The notes below the pieces were generated by a model. That model searched no databases, was not told the DNA's origin, and saw only the letters and a list, made by a program, of their open reading frames with translations. The position numbers and the translations under genes are program-made. A stretch of 64,000 bases of DNA from positions 62,001-126,000 of the forward strand of contig CAVTIX010000008.1 of assembly GCA_963734725.1 (NCBI GenBank), read 5' to 3'. Below, piece after piece: positions 40,439-49,605 of this stretch. This stretch comes from DASXKD01 sp963734725. Lineage in GTDB: Bacteria; Actinomycetota; Actinomycetes; Streptosporangiales; Streptosporangiaceae. Numbering within the stretch: the stretch's first letter is position 1; each line of letters begins with the position of its first letter.

Positions 40439-42450
40439 TGCGGTTGGCCAGGCGACGCGCCGCCGCGGGAACGGGCGACCGGTACAAGTGGGTGGCCTTG
40501 TCGAACACGACGGCGGGCGTGTTCATGTCCGCCCTCGATGGGTCCATAGTCATCATCGCGATGCCCGCCATCTTCCGCGGCATCCACCTGGATCCCCTGG
40601 CGCCGGGCAACGTCTTTTTCCTGTTGTGGATGATCATGGGGTACCGGCTTGTCCAGGCCGTGCTCGTGGTCAACCTCGGCCGCCTGGGCGACATGTTCGG
40701 CCGTGTCAAGATCTACAACGCGGGCTTCGCCGTGTTCACCCTGGCGTCGATCCTGCTGTCGTTCGATCCGTACTACGGCGCCCGCGGCGCGCTGTGGCTG
40801 ATCGGCTGGCGGGTGTGGCAGGCCGTCGGCGGGTCCATGCTCATGGCCAACTCGGCCGCGATCCTGACCGACGCGTTCCCCGCCGAACAGCGCGGGTTCG
40901 CCCTCGGCACCAACCAGGTCGCCGCCATCGCCGGCCAGTTCATCGGCCTGGTCGCGGGCGGCATTCTGGCCGCCATTGACTGGCGCGCGGTGTTCTGGGT
41001 GAACGTGCCGGTCGGGGTGTTCGGGACGCTGTGGGCCTACCGGAAGCTGCGGGACAGCGGGGAACGGCACCGTGGCCGCATCGACTGGTGGGGCAACGTC
41101 ACCTTCGCCGTCGGCCTGGGCGCAGTGCTGATCGCGATCACCACCGGCATCCAGCCGTACCACGGTCACGCTATGGGCTGGGCCAATCCCGTGGTCATCG
41201 TCCTGCTGACCGGGGGGCTTGCCCTGCTCGCGGCCTTCGTGGTGATCGAGAGCCGGATCGCCGAGCCGATGTTCCAGCTCAGCCTGTTCCGCATCAGGGC
41301 GTTCACCGCGGGGAACATCGCCGGGCTGGCGGTGTCCATCGCCCGGGGCGGGCTGCAGTTCATGCTGATCATCTGGCTGCAGGGGATCTGGCTTCCGCTG
41401 CACGGCTACGACTACGCCGCTACGCCCCTGTGGGCTGGCATCTTCCTGCTCCCGCTGACCGGCGGAATCCTCATCGCGGGCCCGGCATCCGGCTTTCTTT
41501 CTGACCGGTTCGGCGCCCGGGGCATCGCGACCGCCGGGATGGTCGTGTTCGGCGTCAGCTTCGTCGGCCTGATGCTGTTGCCCGTGGACTTCCCGTACTG
41601 GGTGTTTGCCCTGATCACCGGGCTGAACGGGATTGGCGGCGGGATGTTCGCCGCGCCCAACTCCTCCTCGATCATGGGCAGCGTGCCCGCCAGGCACCGG
41701 GGCGCGGCGTCGGGCATGCGCGCGACCTTCCAGAACTCCGGCACCGCGCTGTCGATCGGGGTGTTCTTCTCGCTCATGATCGCCGGGCTGGCGGACAGCC
41801 TGCCGAGAACGCTGACCAGCGGCCTGCAGCAGCAGGGCGTGCCGCCGGCGCTCGCCCACCAGATCGGGTCCCTGCCGCCGGTCGCGTCGCTGTTCGCGGC
41901 GGTGCTCGGGGTCAACCCGGTGCAGCACGTCCTCGCCGCCCGCGGCGCCCTGTCCTCGCTGTCGGCCGCGCACCAGCGGGTCCTCACCGGCAGGCAGTTC
42001 TTCCCGGAGCTGATCTCCGGGCCGTTCCACCAGGGCCTGTCGGTGGTGCTGGCCGTGGCCACCGCGCTGGCGGCGATCGCGGCCCTCGCGTCACTGCTGC
42101 GCGGCCGGCCCGCCAACAGCCGGGCGGCAGGCTCGCCGGGCGCGGCAGGCGCGACAAGCCCGGCAGGCCCGGCAAGCCCGGCAGGCCCGGCAAGCCCGGC
42201 CGGATCGGCAAGCCCGGCAGGCCCGGCAAGCCCGGCAGACCCGGCAAGCCCGGCAGGCCCGGCCGGAGATGGCGAGCGGGCCGGCTCACCGCAGCAGATT
42301 TCGGCGGGACCCGGACACGAGGCATCACCCGGCTGGGACACTACCCGTCATGCAGACTCTGGTTGTCGATCATCCGCTGGTCACCCACAAGCTCACCGTT
42401 TTGCGGGACGAGACCACGGAGGCGCCCACGTTCCGCCGTCTCACCGATGA
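40438..42450 (+). CDS. MFS drug efflux transporter, DHA2 (14-helix) type
   Basis: GVFMSALDGSIVIIAMPAI, NLGRLGDMFGRVKIYN (motif A), and about 14 hydrophobic segments up to residue 560 identify an EmrB/QacA-type drug:proton antiporter in the cytoplasmic membrane. The long C-terminal tail contains six or so SPAGPA units encoded by an 18-bp tandem repeat (42154-42270). It then runs out of frame into the upp gene, overlapping it by about 100 bp. The tail probably results from repeat expansion that removed or bypassed the original stop. It is coupled to marR. Confidence 0.88.
   Translation: MRLARRRAAAGTGDRYKWVALSNTTAGVFMSALDGSIVIIAMPAIFRGIHLDPLAPGNVFFLLWMIMGYRLVQAVLVVNLGRLGDMFGRVKIYNAGFAVFTLASILLSFDPYYGARGALWLIGWRVWQAVGGSMLMANSAAILTDAFPAEQRGFALGTNQVAAIAGQFIGLVAGGILAAIDWRAVFWVNVPVGVFGTLWAYRKLRDSGERHRGRIDWWGNVTFAVGLGAVLIAITTGIQPYHGHAMGWANPVVIVLLTGGLALLAAFVVIESRIAEPMFQLSLFRIRAFTAGNIAGLAVSIARGGLQFMLIIWLQGIWLPLHGYDYAATPLWAGIFLLPLTGGILIAGPASGFLSDRFGARGIATAGMVVFGVSFVGLMLLPVDFPYWVFALITGLNGIGGGMFAAPNSSSIMGSVPARHRGAASGMRATFQNSGTALSIGVFFSLMIAGLADSLPRTLTSGLQQQGVPPALAHQIGSLPPVASLFAAVLGVNPVQHVLAARGALSSLSAAHQRVLTGRQFFPELISGPFHQGLSVVLAVATALAAIAALASLLRGRPANSRAAGSPGAAGATSPAGPASPAGPASPAGSASPAGPASPADPASPAGPAGDGERAGSPQQISAGPGHEASPGWDTTRHADSGCRSSAGHPQAHRFAGRDHGGAHVPPSHR
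42154..42270 (+). repeat. 18-bp tandem repeat encoding SPAGPA
   Basis: Near-identical units AAGCCCGGCAGGCCCGGC recur about six times with small changes (GGCCGGATCGGC, AGACCC). They code for Ser-Pro-Ala-Gly-Pro-Ala in the MFS tail. Such a repeat is prone to copy-number change. Confidence 0.85.
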
Positions 42451-42991
42451 GCTGGTGACCCTGCTCGCCTACGAGGCGACCCGCGAGGTCCCGGTGCGTC
42501 CCGTTACCATCCGCACGCCGGTGGCCGACGCCGCCGGGGTCAAGATGGCGAGGCCAGTCCCGCTCGTGGTGCCTGTGCTGCGCGCGGGCATCGGCATGCT
42601 CGACGGCATGGCCCGGCTGCTCCCTACGGCCGAGGTCGGCTTCGTGGGACTGGCCAGGGACGAGGAGTCGCTGGTCGCCAGCACCTACGCCAACCGGCTC
42701 CCGGCCGACCTGACCGGCCGTGCCGTGTTCGTGCTCGACCCGATGCTCGCCACCGGCGGCACCCTGGAGACCGTGTTCGGCATGCTGATCGAGCGGGGCG
42801 CCGGCGCCGTCACCGGGGTCAGCCTGCTGGCCGCTCCCGAGGGGATCGCCCGGCTGGAGTCCGCCTTCCCCGGCGCCGGCCCGATCCCGGTCCGCGTGGT
42901 GACGGCCGCCCTCGACGAGCGGCTGAACGAGCGCGGCTTCATCGTGCCGGGCCTAGGCGACGCCGGCGACCGCCTGTTCGGCGAGATCTAG
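42350..42991 (+). CDS. upp: Uracil phosphoribosyltransferase
   Basis: The enzyme makes UMP from uracil and PRPP. The 213-residue protein has VDHPLVTHKLTVLRDETT at the N-terminus, PVLRAGIGMLDG, VFVLDPMLATGGT (the PRPP-binding motif) and RGFIVPGLGDAGDRLFGE at the end, all diagnostic. ATG 42350 lies inside the 3' tail of the MFS gene in another frame. It fits functionally with the nucleoside catabolic genes to the right (uracil from uridine), though it is on the other strand from cdd-deoA. Confidence 0.95.
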   Translation: MQTLVVDHPLVTHKLTVLRDETTEAPTFRRLTDELVTLLAYEATREVPVRPVTIRTPVADAAGVKMARPVPLVVPVLRAGIGMLDGMARLLPTAEVGFVGLARDEESLVASTYANRLPADLTGRAVFVLDPMLATGGTLETVFGMLIERGAGAVTGVSLLAAPEGIARLESAFPGAGPIPVRVVTAALDERLNERGFIVPGLGDAGDRLFGEI

Positions 42992-42997
42992 CGCCCG

Positions 42998-43013
42998 CCG
43001 CCCGGCCGGGCGG
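42998..43013. terminator. Palindrome between convergent upp and enoyl-CoA hydratase genes
   Basis: CCGCCCGGCCGGGCGG is a perfect 16-bp palindrome occupying most of the 22-bp gap between the two stops. It could act as a short bidirectional terminator, but its loop is tight. Confidence 0.4.
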
Positions 43014-43829
43014 TCAGGCGCCGGTGAACTGCGGCGCGCGCTTTTCGGTGAAGGCCTTGACGCCCTCCAGGAAGTCGGCCGACCCCGCCGACTCCTGCTG
43101 GATCTGCGCCTCCAGTTCGAGCTGGGCGTTCATCCGGTCGTAGAGCCAGTGGTTCAGCTGGCGCTTGGCGCCCGCGTACGACGTGGTCGGCCCGGCCGCG
43201 AGGCGCACGACCAGCTCGTCGGTGTGGGCGGCGAACTCCTCGTCCGGCCACGCCCGGTTGATCAGGCCCCAGTCGACGGCCTGCCGCGCGCTGACCCGCT
43301 CGCCGAGCATCGCCATCTCCGCGGCCCGGGCGAAACCCACCCGGGCCGGCACCAGCAACGACGAGCCGCCGTCCGGTACGAGGCCGATGTTCACGAAGGC
43401 GAGCAGGAAGTAGGCCGACTCGGCGGCGACAACCAGATCGCAGGCGAGTGCGAGGGACGCCCCGATCCCGGCGGCGGCGCCGTGCACCGCAGCCACTACG
43501 GGCTTGGGCAGCTCACGGACCCCGACGATGATCGGATGGTACTGCTCGGTCAGCCTGCGATACACGTTCGGCCGCCCGCCCTCTTCGTCCTCGGCCAGGC
43601 TGGCCTTGAGATCCGCTCCGCTGGAGAACCCCCGCCCGGCGCCGGTGATGACCACGGCGCGGACTCCGGGGTCATCCCCGGCGGCCCGGATGGCGCCGAC
43701 CACGTCCACGGCGAATTGCTTGTTCCACGCGTTCCGGGTCTCCGGGCGGTTCAGCTCGATCTTCGCCGCGCCGCCACGGCGGTACACATTCACGGTCTCG
43801 TACTCGTGAGCCAGCTCGTAGTCGTCCAT
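43014..43829 (-). CDS. Enoyl-CoA hydratase/isomerase family protein
   Basis: The crotonase fold is shown by AKIELNRPETRNAWN, VITGAGRGFSSGADLKASLAED (oxyanion hole), PVVAAVHGAAAGIGASLALACDLVVAAESAYF and GLVPDGGSSLLVPARVG with the region holding the catalytic Glu/Asp. It has 271 residues. Probably a fatty-acid or branched-chain acyl-CoA enzyme; the exact reaction cannot be fixed from sequence alone. Confidence 0.88.
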   Translation of the reverse strand: MDDYELAHEYETVNVYRRGGAAKIELNRPETRNAWNKQFAVDVVGAIRAAGDDPGVRAVVITGAGRGFSSGADLKASLAEDEEGGRPNVYRRLTEQYHPIIVGVRELPKPVVAAVHGAAAGIGASLALACDLVVAAESAYFLLAFVNIGLVPDGGSSLLVPARVGFARAAEMAMLGERVSARQAVDWGLINRAWPDEEFAAHTDELVVRLAAGPTTSYAGAKRQLNHWLYDRMNAQLELEAQIQQESAGSADFLEGVKAFTEKRAPQFTGA

Positions 43830-43852
43830 GACGCAAGCCTAGGTTGACGCGC

Positions 43853-44521
43853 TCAGTCGCCGAAATGCGGCGCGGTCATCGTGTACCGGGCCTCGACCTG
43901 GGCGCTCACCGTCTGCATCGCGGGGTCGAAGTCAAACTCCGGCGTGGAGCCGGCCATGGCAGCCGCGGGGGCGGCGCGGGCCGCGGCCATGAACGTGGCG
44001 CGCCCGGTGTCGCCCATTAGCCCTGAGTCGGCCGCCTCGACCAGCCCACTGATCCGCCCGCCGAACGCCTCGGCGTACTCCCCCGCCCGCCGGGTCGCGT
44101 CCTTGGCCGCGGCCAGCCGCGCGGCGCGGTACACCGGGCTGTCCGGCCGCAGCTGCCAATCCGGGCCGGTCACGGTGACCATGTCCGCATCGGCCAGGCC
44201 CGCCACAAGCTCGCCGAGGACCGCGAAGTCCCGGACGGTCACGGTAAAGCCCGCCCGGGCCAGGTAACCGGACACCTTCTCGCGGATCCGGCCGTCCTTG
44301 AACACTGGCTGCACGCTAACCGGCTGGCTCTCCAGTTTCTCGATCGCCTCGCCGTACCCCTTGATCATGTCGCCGGCCCGGCCGCTCCGCCCGGCGAGCA
44401 GGTCCACGGCCTTGTGCCGGTCCGCGTCGCGCGCCATCACCACGACCCACACGACGGCGATCTCGGGCTCGACTTCGAGGGTGGCCTCGCCCCGGACGGA
44501 AATAACCGGCTCTGCTGGCAT
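43853..44521 (-). CDS. SIMPL-domain (DUF541) protein
   Basis: ISVRGEATLEVEPEIAVVWVVVMARD at the N-terminus, SVQPVFKDGRIREKVSGYLARAGFTVTVRDFAVLGEL and AAKDATRRAGEYAEAFGGRISGLVE are the regular SIMPL/DUF541 pattern of alternating sheets and helices. Unlike many members, no signal peptide is present, so it is probably cytosolic. Its function is unknown. It follows the aldehyde dehydrogenase-like gene on the same strand. Confidence 0.8.
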   Translation of the reverse strand: MPAEPVISVRGEATLEVEPEIAVVWVVVMARDADRHKAVDLLAGRSGRAGDMIKGYGEAIEKLESQPVSVQPVFKDGRIREKVSGYLARAGFTVTVRDFAVLGELVAGLADADMVTVTGPDWQLRPDSPVYRAARLAAAKDATRRAGEYAEAFGGRISGLVEAADSGLMGDTGRATFMAAARAAPAAAMAGSTPEFDFDPAMQTVSAQVEARYTMTAPHFGD

Positions 44522-44556
44522 CTGTCGCTCCGGTGTGCGGGCACCGGCCGGGCGGC

Positions 44557-45701
44557 TCAGACCCCAACCGGGTGCCAGACGGTCTTGATCTCCAGGAAGG
44601 CGAGCATCCGGGCCGGCGACGGCGGCGCGGCCCAGTCCTCCCCGGCGGCGAACACCCGCTTGACGTTACCCGCCGCCAGGCGCTCGAGCTCGGCGCGGGC
44701 GCCGGCCGGCGCCCGGTGAGGTCGATCGCGTTCACGTCCATGTGCGCGGCGAGCACCGGCGCAAGCTCGGCCAGCCGCCCGGTCAGGATGTTCACCACTC
44801 CGCCGGGCACGTCCGAGGTGGCGAGCACCTCGGCCAGGGTCACCGCGGGCAGCGGCGCGGGCTCGCTGGCCACCAGCACCGCCGTGTTGCCGGTCGCGAC
44901 CACCGGGGCGAGCACGCTGACCAGGCCGAGCAAGCTGGACTCCGGGGGGGCGAGCACCGCCACCACGCCGGTCGGCTCCGGCACGCTGAAGTTGAAGTAC
45001 GGCCCGGCGACGGGATTGGCGGCGCCGGCCACCTGGGCGACCTTGTCCGGCCAGCCGGCGTACCAGACCCACCGGTCGATCGCCTCCGCCACGGTCCGCG
45101 CCGCTTCCGGTCCAGAAAGGCCTTCATTCTTAACGATTTCCTCGGCAAACTGCGCCGCCCGGCCCTGGAGCAGTTCCGCCACACGGTAAAGCACCTGACC
45201 CCGGTTGTAGGCGGTCGCGCCGGCCCAGCCTGGCCCGGCCTTACGGGCGGCGACCACGGCGTCCCTGGCGTCTTTGCGCGAGGCCCGCGCGGCGTGGGCC
45301 AGCAGGGCGCCGCCGGGCGCGGCCACGGGGTAGGAGCGGCCGGATTCGGACCGGGGGAACGCGCCGCCGATGAACAGCTTGTAGGTCTTGCGCACGTCCA
45401 GCCGGGACCGGGGGCCGGCCTCGCCGTCGCTGGTGGCCACGGCGTCCGGCGCCGAGGAGGCTGCGGCCCGCAAGGCGGGCTGGCTGGCCCGGCGGTTGGT
45501 GTTGAGCGCCGTGGTCTTCCCGCTCGCCCTGGCTGTCGCGGGCTTCCCGCTCGCCTTGGGGGCGGCGGGCTTTCCAGTCGCCGTGCGGGCCGCCGACGTC
45601 CCGCTGGCTCTGGGGGCGGCGGGCTTCCCGCGGGCTGGCGCGCGCTCCCCGCTGGCCTTGGATGTCGCGGCCTTCTTGGGGCGGCCGGTTGGCTCAGCCA
45701 T
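44557..45701 (-). pseudogene. Aldehyde dehydrogenase-like protein with basic N-terminal tail, frameshifted by one base
   Basis: About 75 N-terminal residues are Lys/Ala/Pro/Ser repeats (GKPAAPKASGKP), like a histone H1 tail. Then comes an ALDH-like NAD-binding part (KLFIGGAFPRSESGRSYPVA, VPEPTGVVAVLAPPESSLLGL). At the palindrome GGGCGCCGGCCGGCGCCC (44697-44714) the frame is lost. One extra G would restore LTGAPAGARAELERLAAGN and lead to IKTVWHPVGV at 44557. Even repaired it ends before the catalytic Cys region, so it would be a non-catalytic partner of the full enzyme upstream. Sequencing error at the palindrome is possible. Confidence 0.7.
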
Positions 45702-47190
45702 GGAGATACGCGGCGAGCCCGGCCCGGCCGCCCTCCCGTCCGAAACCGGATTCCTGGTACCCGCCGAACGGGCTGGCCGGGTCGAACCTGTTGTAGGTGT
45801 TGGCCCAGACCACGCCCGCGCGCAACTTTTGTGCCATGGAGAGGATCCGGCTGCCTTTCTCCGTCCAGACCCCGGCGGACAGCCCGTACGGGGTGTTGTT
45901 GGCCTTGGCCACGGCCTCCTCCGGGGTGCGGAAGGTGAGCACCGACAGGACCGGCCCGAAGATCTCCTCCCGGGCGATCCGGTGCGACTGGCTCACCCCG
46001 CTGAACACCGTCGGCGGGAACCAGTAGCCGCGGGCGGGCAGCACGCACGCCGGCGACCAGCGCTGGCCGCCCTCGGCCTCCCCGGCCGCGGCCAGGCTGG
46101 TGATCTTGTCGAGCTGCTCGCGCGAGTTGATCGCCCCGATGTCGGTGTTCTTGTCCAGCGGGTCGCCGAGGCGCAGCGTTTCAAGGCGCTGCTTGAGCCT
46201 GTCTAGGAGCGTGTCGGCGATCGACTCCTGGGCCAGCAGCCGGGACCCGGCGCAGCAGACATGCCCCTGGTTGAAGAAGATGCCGTTCACGATGCCCTCG
46301 ACCGCCTGGTCGATCGGCGCGTCGTCGAACACGATGTTCGCCGCCTTGCCGCCCAGCTCCAGGGTGAGCCGCTTGCCGGTGCCGGCGATGGTCCGCTGGA
46401 TCTGTTTGCCGACCTCGGTGGAGCCGGTGAAGGCGATCTTGTCCACGCCGGGGTGGGCGACCAGGTCGCGCCCGGTGCGGCCGTCGCCGGTGACGATGTT
46501 GACCGTGCCGGGCGGCAGGTCCGCCTCCTGGATCACCTCAGCGAGCAGCAGCGCGGACAGCGGCGTGGTCTCGGCCGGCTTGAGCACGCAGGTGTTTCCC
46601 GTGGCGAGCGCCGGGGCCAGCTTCCACGCGGCCATCAGCAGCGGGAAGTTCCACGGGATGACCTGGCCCGCCACGCCGATCGGGCGCGGGTCCGGGCCGA
46701 ACCCGGCGTAGCCGAGCTTGTCCGCCCAGCCTGCGTGGTAGAAGAAGTGCGCCGCCGCCAGCGGGATGTCCACATCCCGGGTTTCCTTGATCGGCTTGCC
46801 GTTGTCCAGGCTCTCCAGCACCGCGAACTCACGGGCCCGCTCCTGGATGACCCGCGCGATCCGGTACAGGTACTTGGCCCGCTCCCGGCCCGGCATCTTG
46901 CCCCAGGACTGGTCGTAGGCCTGCCGGGCGGCGCCGACCGCCCGGTCCACGTCGGCCTCGCCCGCCTGCGCGACGTCGGCCAGGGGCGCCTCGGATGCGG
47001 GGTTGACCGTGCTGAAGTGCTCCCCGCTCACCGGCGCGGTGAACTCCCCGCCGATGAACAGGCCGTATTCATCGTGGATGGAAACGATGTCGCGTGACTC
47101 GGGTGCGGGCGCGTACTCCCAGTCCGTACTTGTCCGGAGGTCTCCGCCCGCCTCCCCGGCCGCGACCGGCGAGCCTGGATTACTGACCAT
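45694..47190 (-). CDS. NAD-dependent aldehyde dehydrogenase
   Basis: This full-length ALDH (498 residues) has VIPWNFPLLMAAWKLAPALATGNT, FTGSTEVGKQIQ, LTLELGGKAANIVF (catalytic Glu) and FFNQGHVCCAGSR (catalytic Cys), and EEIFGPVLSV near the end. It lies directly after deoC on the same strand. DeoC releases acetaldehyde, so oxidation of acetaldehyde to acetate is the likely job. Its 3' end overlaps the start of the ALDH-like gene by 8 nt. Confidence 0.92.
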   Translation of the reverse strand: MVSNPGSPVAAGEAGGDLRTSTDWEYAPAPESRDIVSIHDEYGLFIGGEFTAPVSGEHFSTVNPASEAPLADVAQAGEADVDRAVGAARQAYDQSWGKMPGRERAKYLYRIARVIQERAREFAVLESLDNGKPIKETRDVDIPLAAAHFFYHAGWADKLGYAGFGPDPRPIGVAGQVIPWNFPLLMAAWKLAPALATGNTCVLKPAETTPLSALLLAEVIQEADLPPGTVNIVTGDGRTGRDLVAHPGVDKIAFTGSTEVGKQIQRTIAGTGKRLTLELGGKAANIVFDDAPIDQAVEGIVNGIFFNQGHVCCAGSRLLAQESIADTLLDRLKQRLETLRLGDPLDKNTDIGAINSREQLDKITSLAAAGEAEGGQRWSPACVLPARGYWFPPTVFSGVSQSHRIAREEIFGPVLSVLTFRTPEEAVAKANNTPYGLSAGVWTEKGSRILSMAQKLRAGVVWANTYNRFDPASPFGGYQESGFGREGGRAGLAAYLHG

Positions 47191-47273
47191 CTGCCGCTGG
47201 CCTCCACATATAGCTGCGACGCTAACCTACCTCGCTGGCGCAGCCGCGCACCCGCCCGGCCGGTGCTGTGCCG

Positions 47274-48314
47274 TCAGTCGAGCGTGAAGTAGTCCGGGCC
47301 GGCGTAGGCGCCGGTGAGCTGCTTGCTGCGCTGCATGAGCAGGTCGTTGAGCAGGCTGGACGCGCCGATGCGGAAGTAGTCGGGAGACAGCCACTCCGGC
47401 CCCGCGGTCTCTCGGACGAGCACGAGGTAGCGGACGGCGTCCTTGGCGGTGCGCACGCCGCCGGCCACCTTGACGCCGACCCGGCGGCCGGTGGCGGCCG
47501 CGAAGTCTCGCGCCGCCGACAGCATGACCAGGGCCACCGGCGGCGTCGCCGCGGGCTGCACCTTCCCGGTGGAGGTCTTGATGAAGTCGGCGCCGGCCAG
47601 CATCACCAGCCAGGAGGCGCGCGACACGTTGTCGAGCGTGACCAGTTCGCCGGTCTCCAGTATCACCTTGAGGTGCGCGTTCCCGCAGGCCTCACGGACC
47701 GCGCGGACCTCCTCATACACCTGGGCGTACCGGCCCGCCAGGAACGCCCCGCGGTCGATGACCATGTCCACCTCGTCAGCGCCGGCGTCCACCGCCTCCG
47801 CCACGTCGGCGAGCTTGACCGCCAGCGAGGCGCGCCCGGACGGGAACGCCGTGGCCACCGAGGCCACCGCGACCTGGCTGCCGGCCAGTTCCGTCTTCGC
47901 CACGGCGACCAGGTCCGGGTACACGCACACCGCAGCGACCGGCGGGACGGCGGGGTCGGCCGGATCCGGCTGGCGCGCCTTGGCGCACAGGCCCCGGACC
48001 TTGCCGGGCGTGTCCGCGCCCTCCAGCGTGGTGAGGTCGACCATGCGGACCGCCATCTCCAGCGCCCAGAGCTTGGCTTCCCGCTTGATCGACCTGGTCG
48101 CCAGGGCGGCGGCCCGCGCCTGCGCGCCGGTTTGGTCCACCCCGGGCAGGCCGTGCAGCGCGCGCCGCAGCGCGGCGTCGGACAGCACGGCGCCACTGCC
48201 GGGCACCGGCGCCCCCGCCAGCGCGGTGTCGGTCACGGCGCCGCCCGGCGCGGAGACCGCCGCACCGGCGAGCACGTCCAGGCCCGGCCGCACGTTCTGG
48301 TCGTTGGCAGCCAT
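47274..48314 (-). CDS. deoC: Deoxyribose-phosphate aldolase
   Basis: DeoC splits 2-deoxyribose-5-phosphate into glyceraldehyde-3-phosphate and acetaldehyde. Seen: VCVYPDLVAVAKTEL, VASVATAFPSGRASLAVKLADVAEAVDAGADEVDMVIDRGAFLAG, GADFIKTSTGKVQPAATP (Schiff-base Lys) and GVKVAGGVRTAKDA. The 346-residue length includes an N-terminal extension of about 60 residues. ATG 48314 is 6 nt from the add stop, so the two are in one operon. Confidence 0.95.
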   Translation of the reverse strand: MAANDQNVRPGLDVLAGAAVSAPGGAVTDTALAGAPVPGSGAVLSDAALRRALHGLPGVDQTGAQARAAALATRSIKREAKLWALEMAVRMVDLTTLEGADTPGKVRGLCAKARQPDPADPAVPPVAAVCVYPDLVAVAKTELAGSQVAVASVATAFPSGRASLAVKLADVAEAVDAGADEVDMVIDRGAFLAGRYAQVYEEVRAVREACGNAHLKVILETGELVTLDNVSRASWLVMLAGADFIKTSTGKVQPAATPPVALVMLSAARDFAAATGRRVGVKVAGGVRTAKDAVRYLVLVRETAGPEWLSPDYFRIGASSLLNDLLMQRSKQLTGAYAGPDYFTLD

Positions 48315-48319
48315 ACCAG

Positions 48320-49426
48320 CTACGTACCCAGCCCGGGAACGCGCACCACGGAATCGCTGGCCGCGCGCGCGGTGGCGAATCCCGGCTTGATCACCGTGTT
48401 GATGATCCGCAGCCGTTCGTCGAAGTGGCCGAACGCGCTCTTCATCGCGTTGATCGTCAGCCACTCGATGTCCGACCAGCCATAACCGAAGGCTTCCACG
48501 AGACGGCGGAACTCCGAGGACAGCGTCACCCCGCTCATCAGCCGGTTGTCAGTGTTCACCGTGACCCGGAACGAAAGCTGGCGCAGCAGCCGGATCGGGT
48601 GCTCCTCGATCGACGGCGCGGCGCCGGTCTGCACGTTGGAGGTCGGGCACATCTCCAGCGGGATCCGGCGGTCCCGGATGTACGCGGCCAGCCGGCCCAG
48701 GTCCACGGCGCCCGCGGGGGTGACCCGGATGTCATCCACGATGCGGACGCCGTGCCCGAGGCGCTCCGCGCCGCACCACTGCAGCGCCTCCCAGATCGAC
48801 GGGAGCCCGAAGCCCTCGCCGGCGTGGATGGTGATGTGGAAGTTCTCCCGCGCCACGTACTGGAACGCGTCCAGGTGCCGGCTGGGCGGCCAGCCCGCCT
48901 CCGCGCCGGCGATGTCGAACCCGGCCACTCCCCGGTCGCGGTAGCGGACCGCGAGTTCGGCGATCTCCAGCGAGCGCGCGGCCGTCCGCATGGCCGTGAG
49001 CAGGGCGTAGACGGTGATGCCCCGGCCCTCGCTGCCGATGCGGAAACCCTCGAGCACCGCCTCGACCACCTCGTTGAGGCCTAGCCCGCCGGCCACGTGC
49101 AGTTCCGGCGCGAACCTGACTTCCGCGTAGACCACGCCATCGGCGGCCAGGTCCTCCGCGCACTCGGCCGCTACCCGGATCAGCGCGTCACGGGTCTGCA
49201 TAACCGCCAGGGTGTGCTGGAACGCGTCCAGGTACAGGTTCAGGTGGCCCCGGTTGGCGCCCCGCTGGAGCCAGACCGCGACCTCCTCCACGTCGTCGCT
49301 GGGCAGCCGGTCGTAACCGATGCTGCGGGCCAGGTCCACCACGGTGGCGGCCCGCAGCCCGCCATCCAGGTGATCGTGCAGCAAGACCTTCGGCGCGGCG
49401 CGGATCTCATCCAAGCTGGGCGGCAT
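48320..49426 (-). CDS. add: Adenosine deaminase
   Basis: The enzyme converts (deoxy)adenosine to (deoxy)inosine. KVLLHDHLDGGLRAATVVDLA has the HxH zinc site, EVRFAPELH, FHITIHAGEGFGLPSIWEAL (catalytic His and Glu), ERLGHGVRI and VTVNTDNRLMSG (metal Asp) follow. The protein has 368 residues from ATG 49426, preceded by GTGGGAGAATTGGCGA. The frame also runs upstream into junction repeat copy E, but that part is not conserved. The gene lies between deoA and deoC on the same strand. Confidence 0.95.
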   Translation of the reverse strand: MPPSLDEIRAAPKVLLHDHLDGGLRAATVVDLARSIGYDRLPSDDVEEVAVWLQRGANRGHLNLYLDAFQHTLAVMQTRDALIRVAAECAEDLAADGVVYAEVRFAPELHVAGGLGLNEVVEAVLEGFRIGSEGRGITVYALLTAMRTAARSLEIAELAVRYRDRGVAGFDIAGAEAGWPPSRHLDAFQYVARENFHITIHAGEGFGLPSIWEALQWCGAERLGHGVRIVDDIRVTPAGAVDLGRLAAYIRDRRIPLEMCPTSNVQTGAAPSIEEHPIRLLRQLSFRVTVNTDNRLMSGVTLSSEFRRLVEAFGYGWSDIEWLTINAMKSAFGHFDERLRIINTVIKPGFATARAASDSVVRVPGLGT

Positions 49427-49457
49427 TCGCCAATTCTCCCACCACGCGGGGCTATCT

Positions 49458-49589
49458 GCCTCCCTCGCGGGCGCTCCGCTGGCTTCGGGAGGCACGGGGG
49501 TCCGGGGATTGTCCCCCGAGCTGGCAGAGTCTCGCCGCCGGGAAGCCGCGGCGCGGAGCGATGCGGCGTTCGGCCCGGCGGCTGCGGCG
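49458..49589 (-). repeat. Junction repeat, copy E (deoA/add)
   Basis: Read on the minus strand it has CGCCGCAGCCGCCGGGCCGA, GCTCCGCGCCGCGGC, GGCGGCGAGACTCTGCCAG, a GGGGGACAATCCCC hairpin, CCCGAAGCCAGCGGAGCGCC and the terminal GGGAGGC at 49464-49458. Here the terminal site is 31 nt from the add start, and add has its own nearer site. The preceding deoA stop (TAA) ends 16 nt before the repeat. Confidence 0.85.
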
Positions 49590-49605
49590 CTCCGGAACCG
49601 CTGAG

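Noticed and set aside
39988..42030. 680-codon minus-strand frame opposite the MFS gene
   Set aside because: The plus-strand MFS protein has clear transmembrane and motif A features, whereas the antisense frame is charged low-complexity sequence.
48320..49495. Longer adenosine deaminase starting inside the junction repeat
   Set aside because: The extra N-terminal residues are repeat-derived and not conserved. ATG 49426 has its own ribosome-binding site and matches the family's start.
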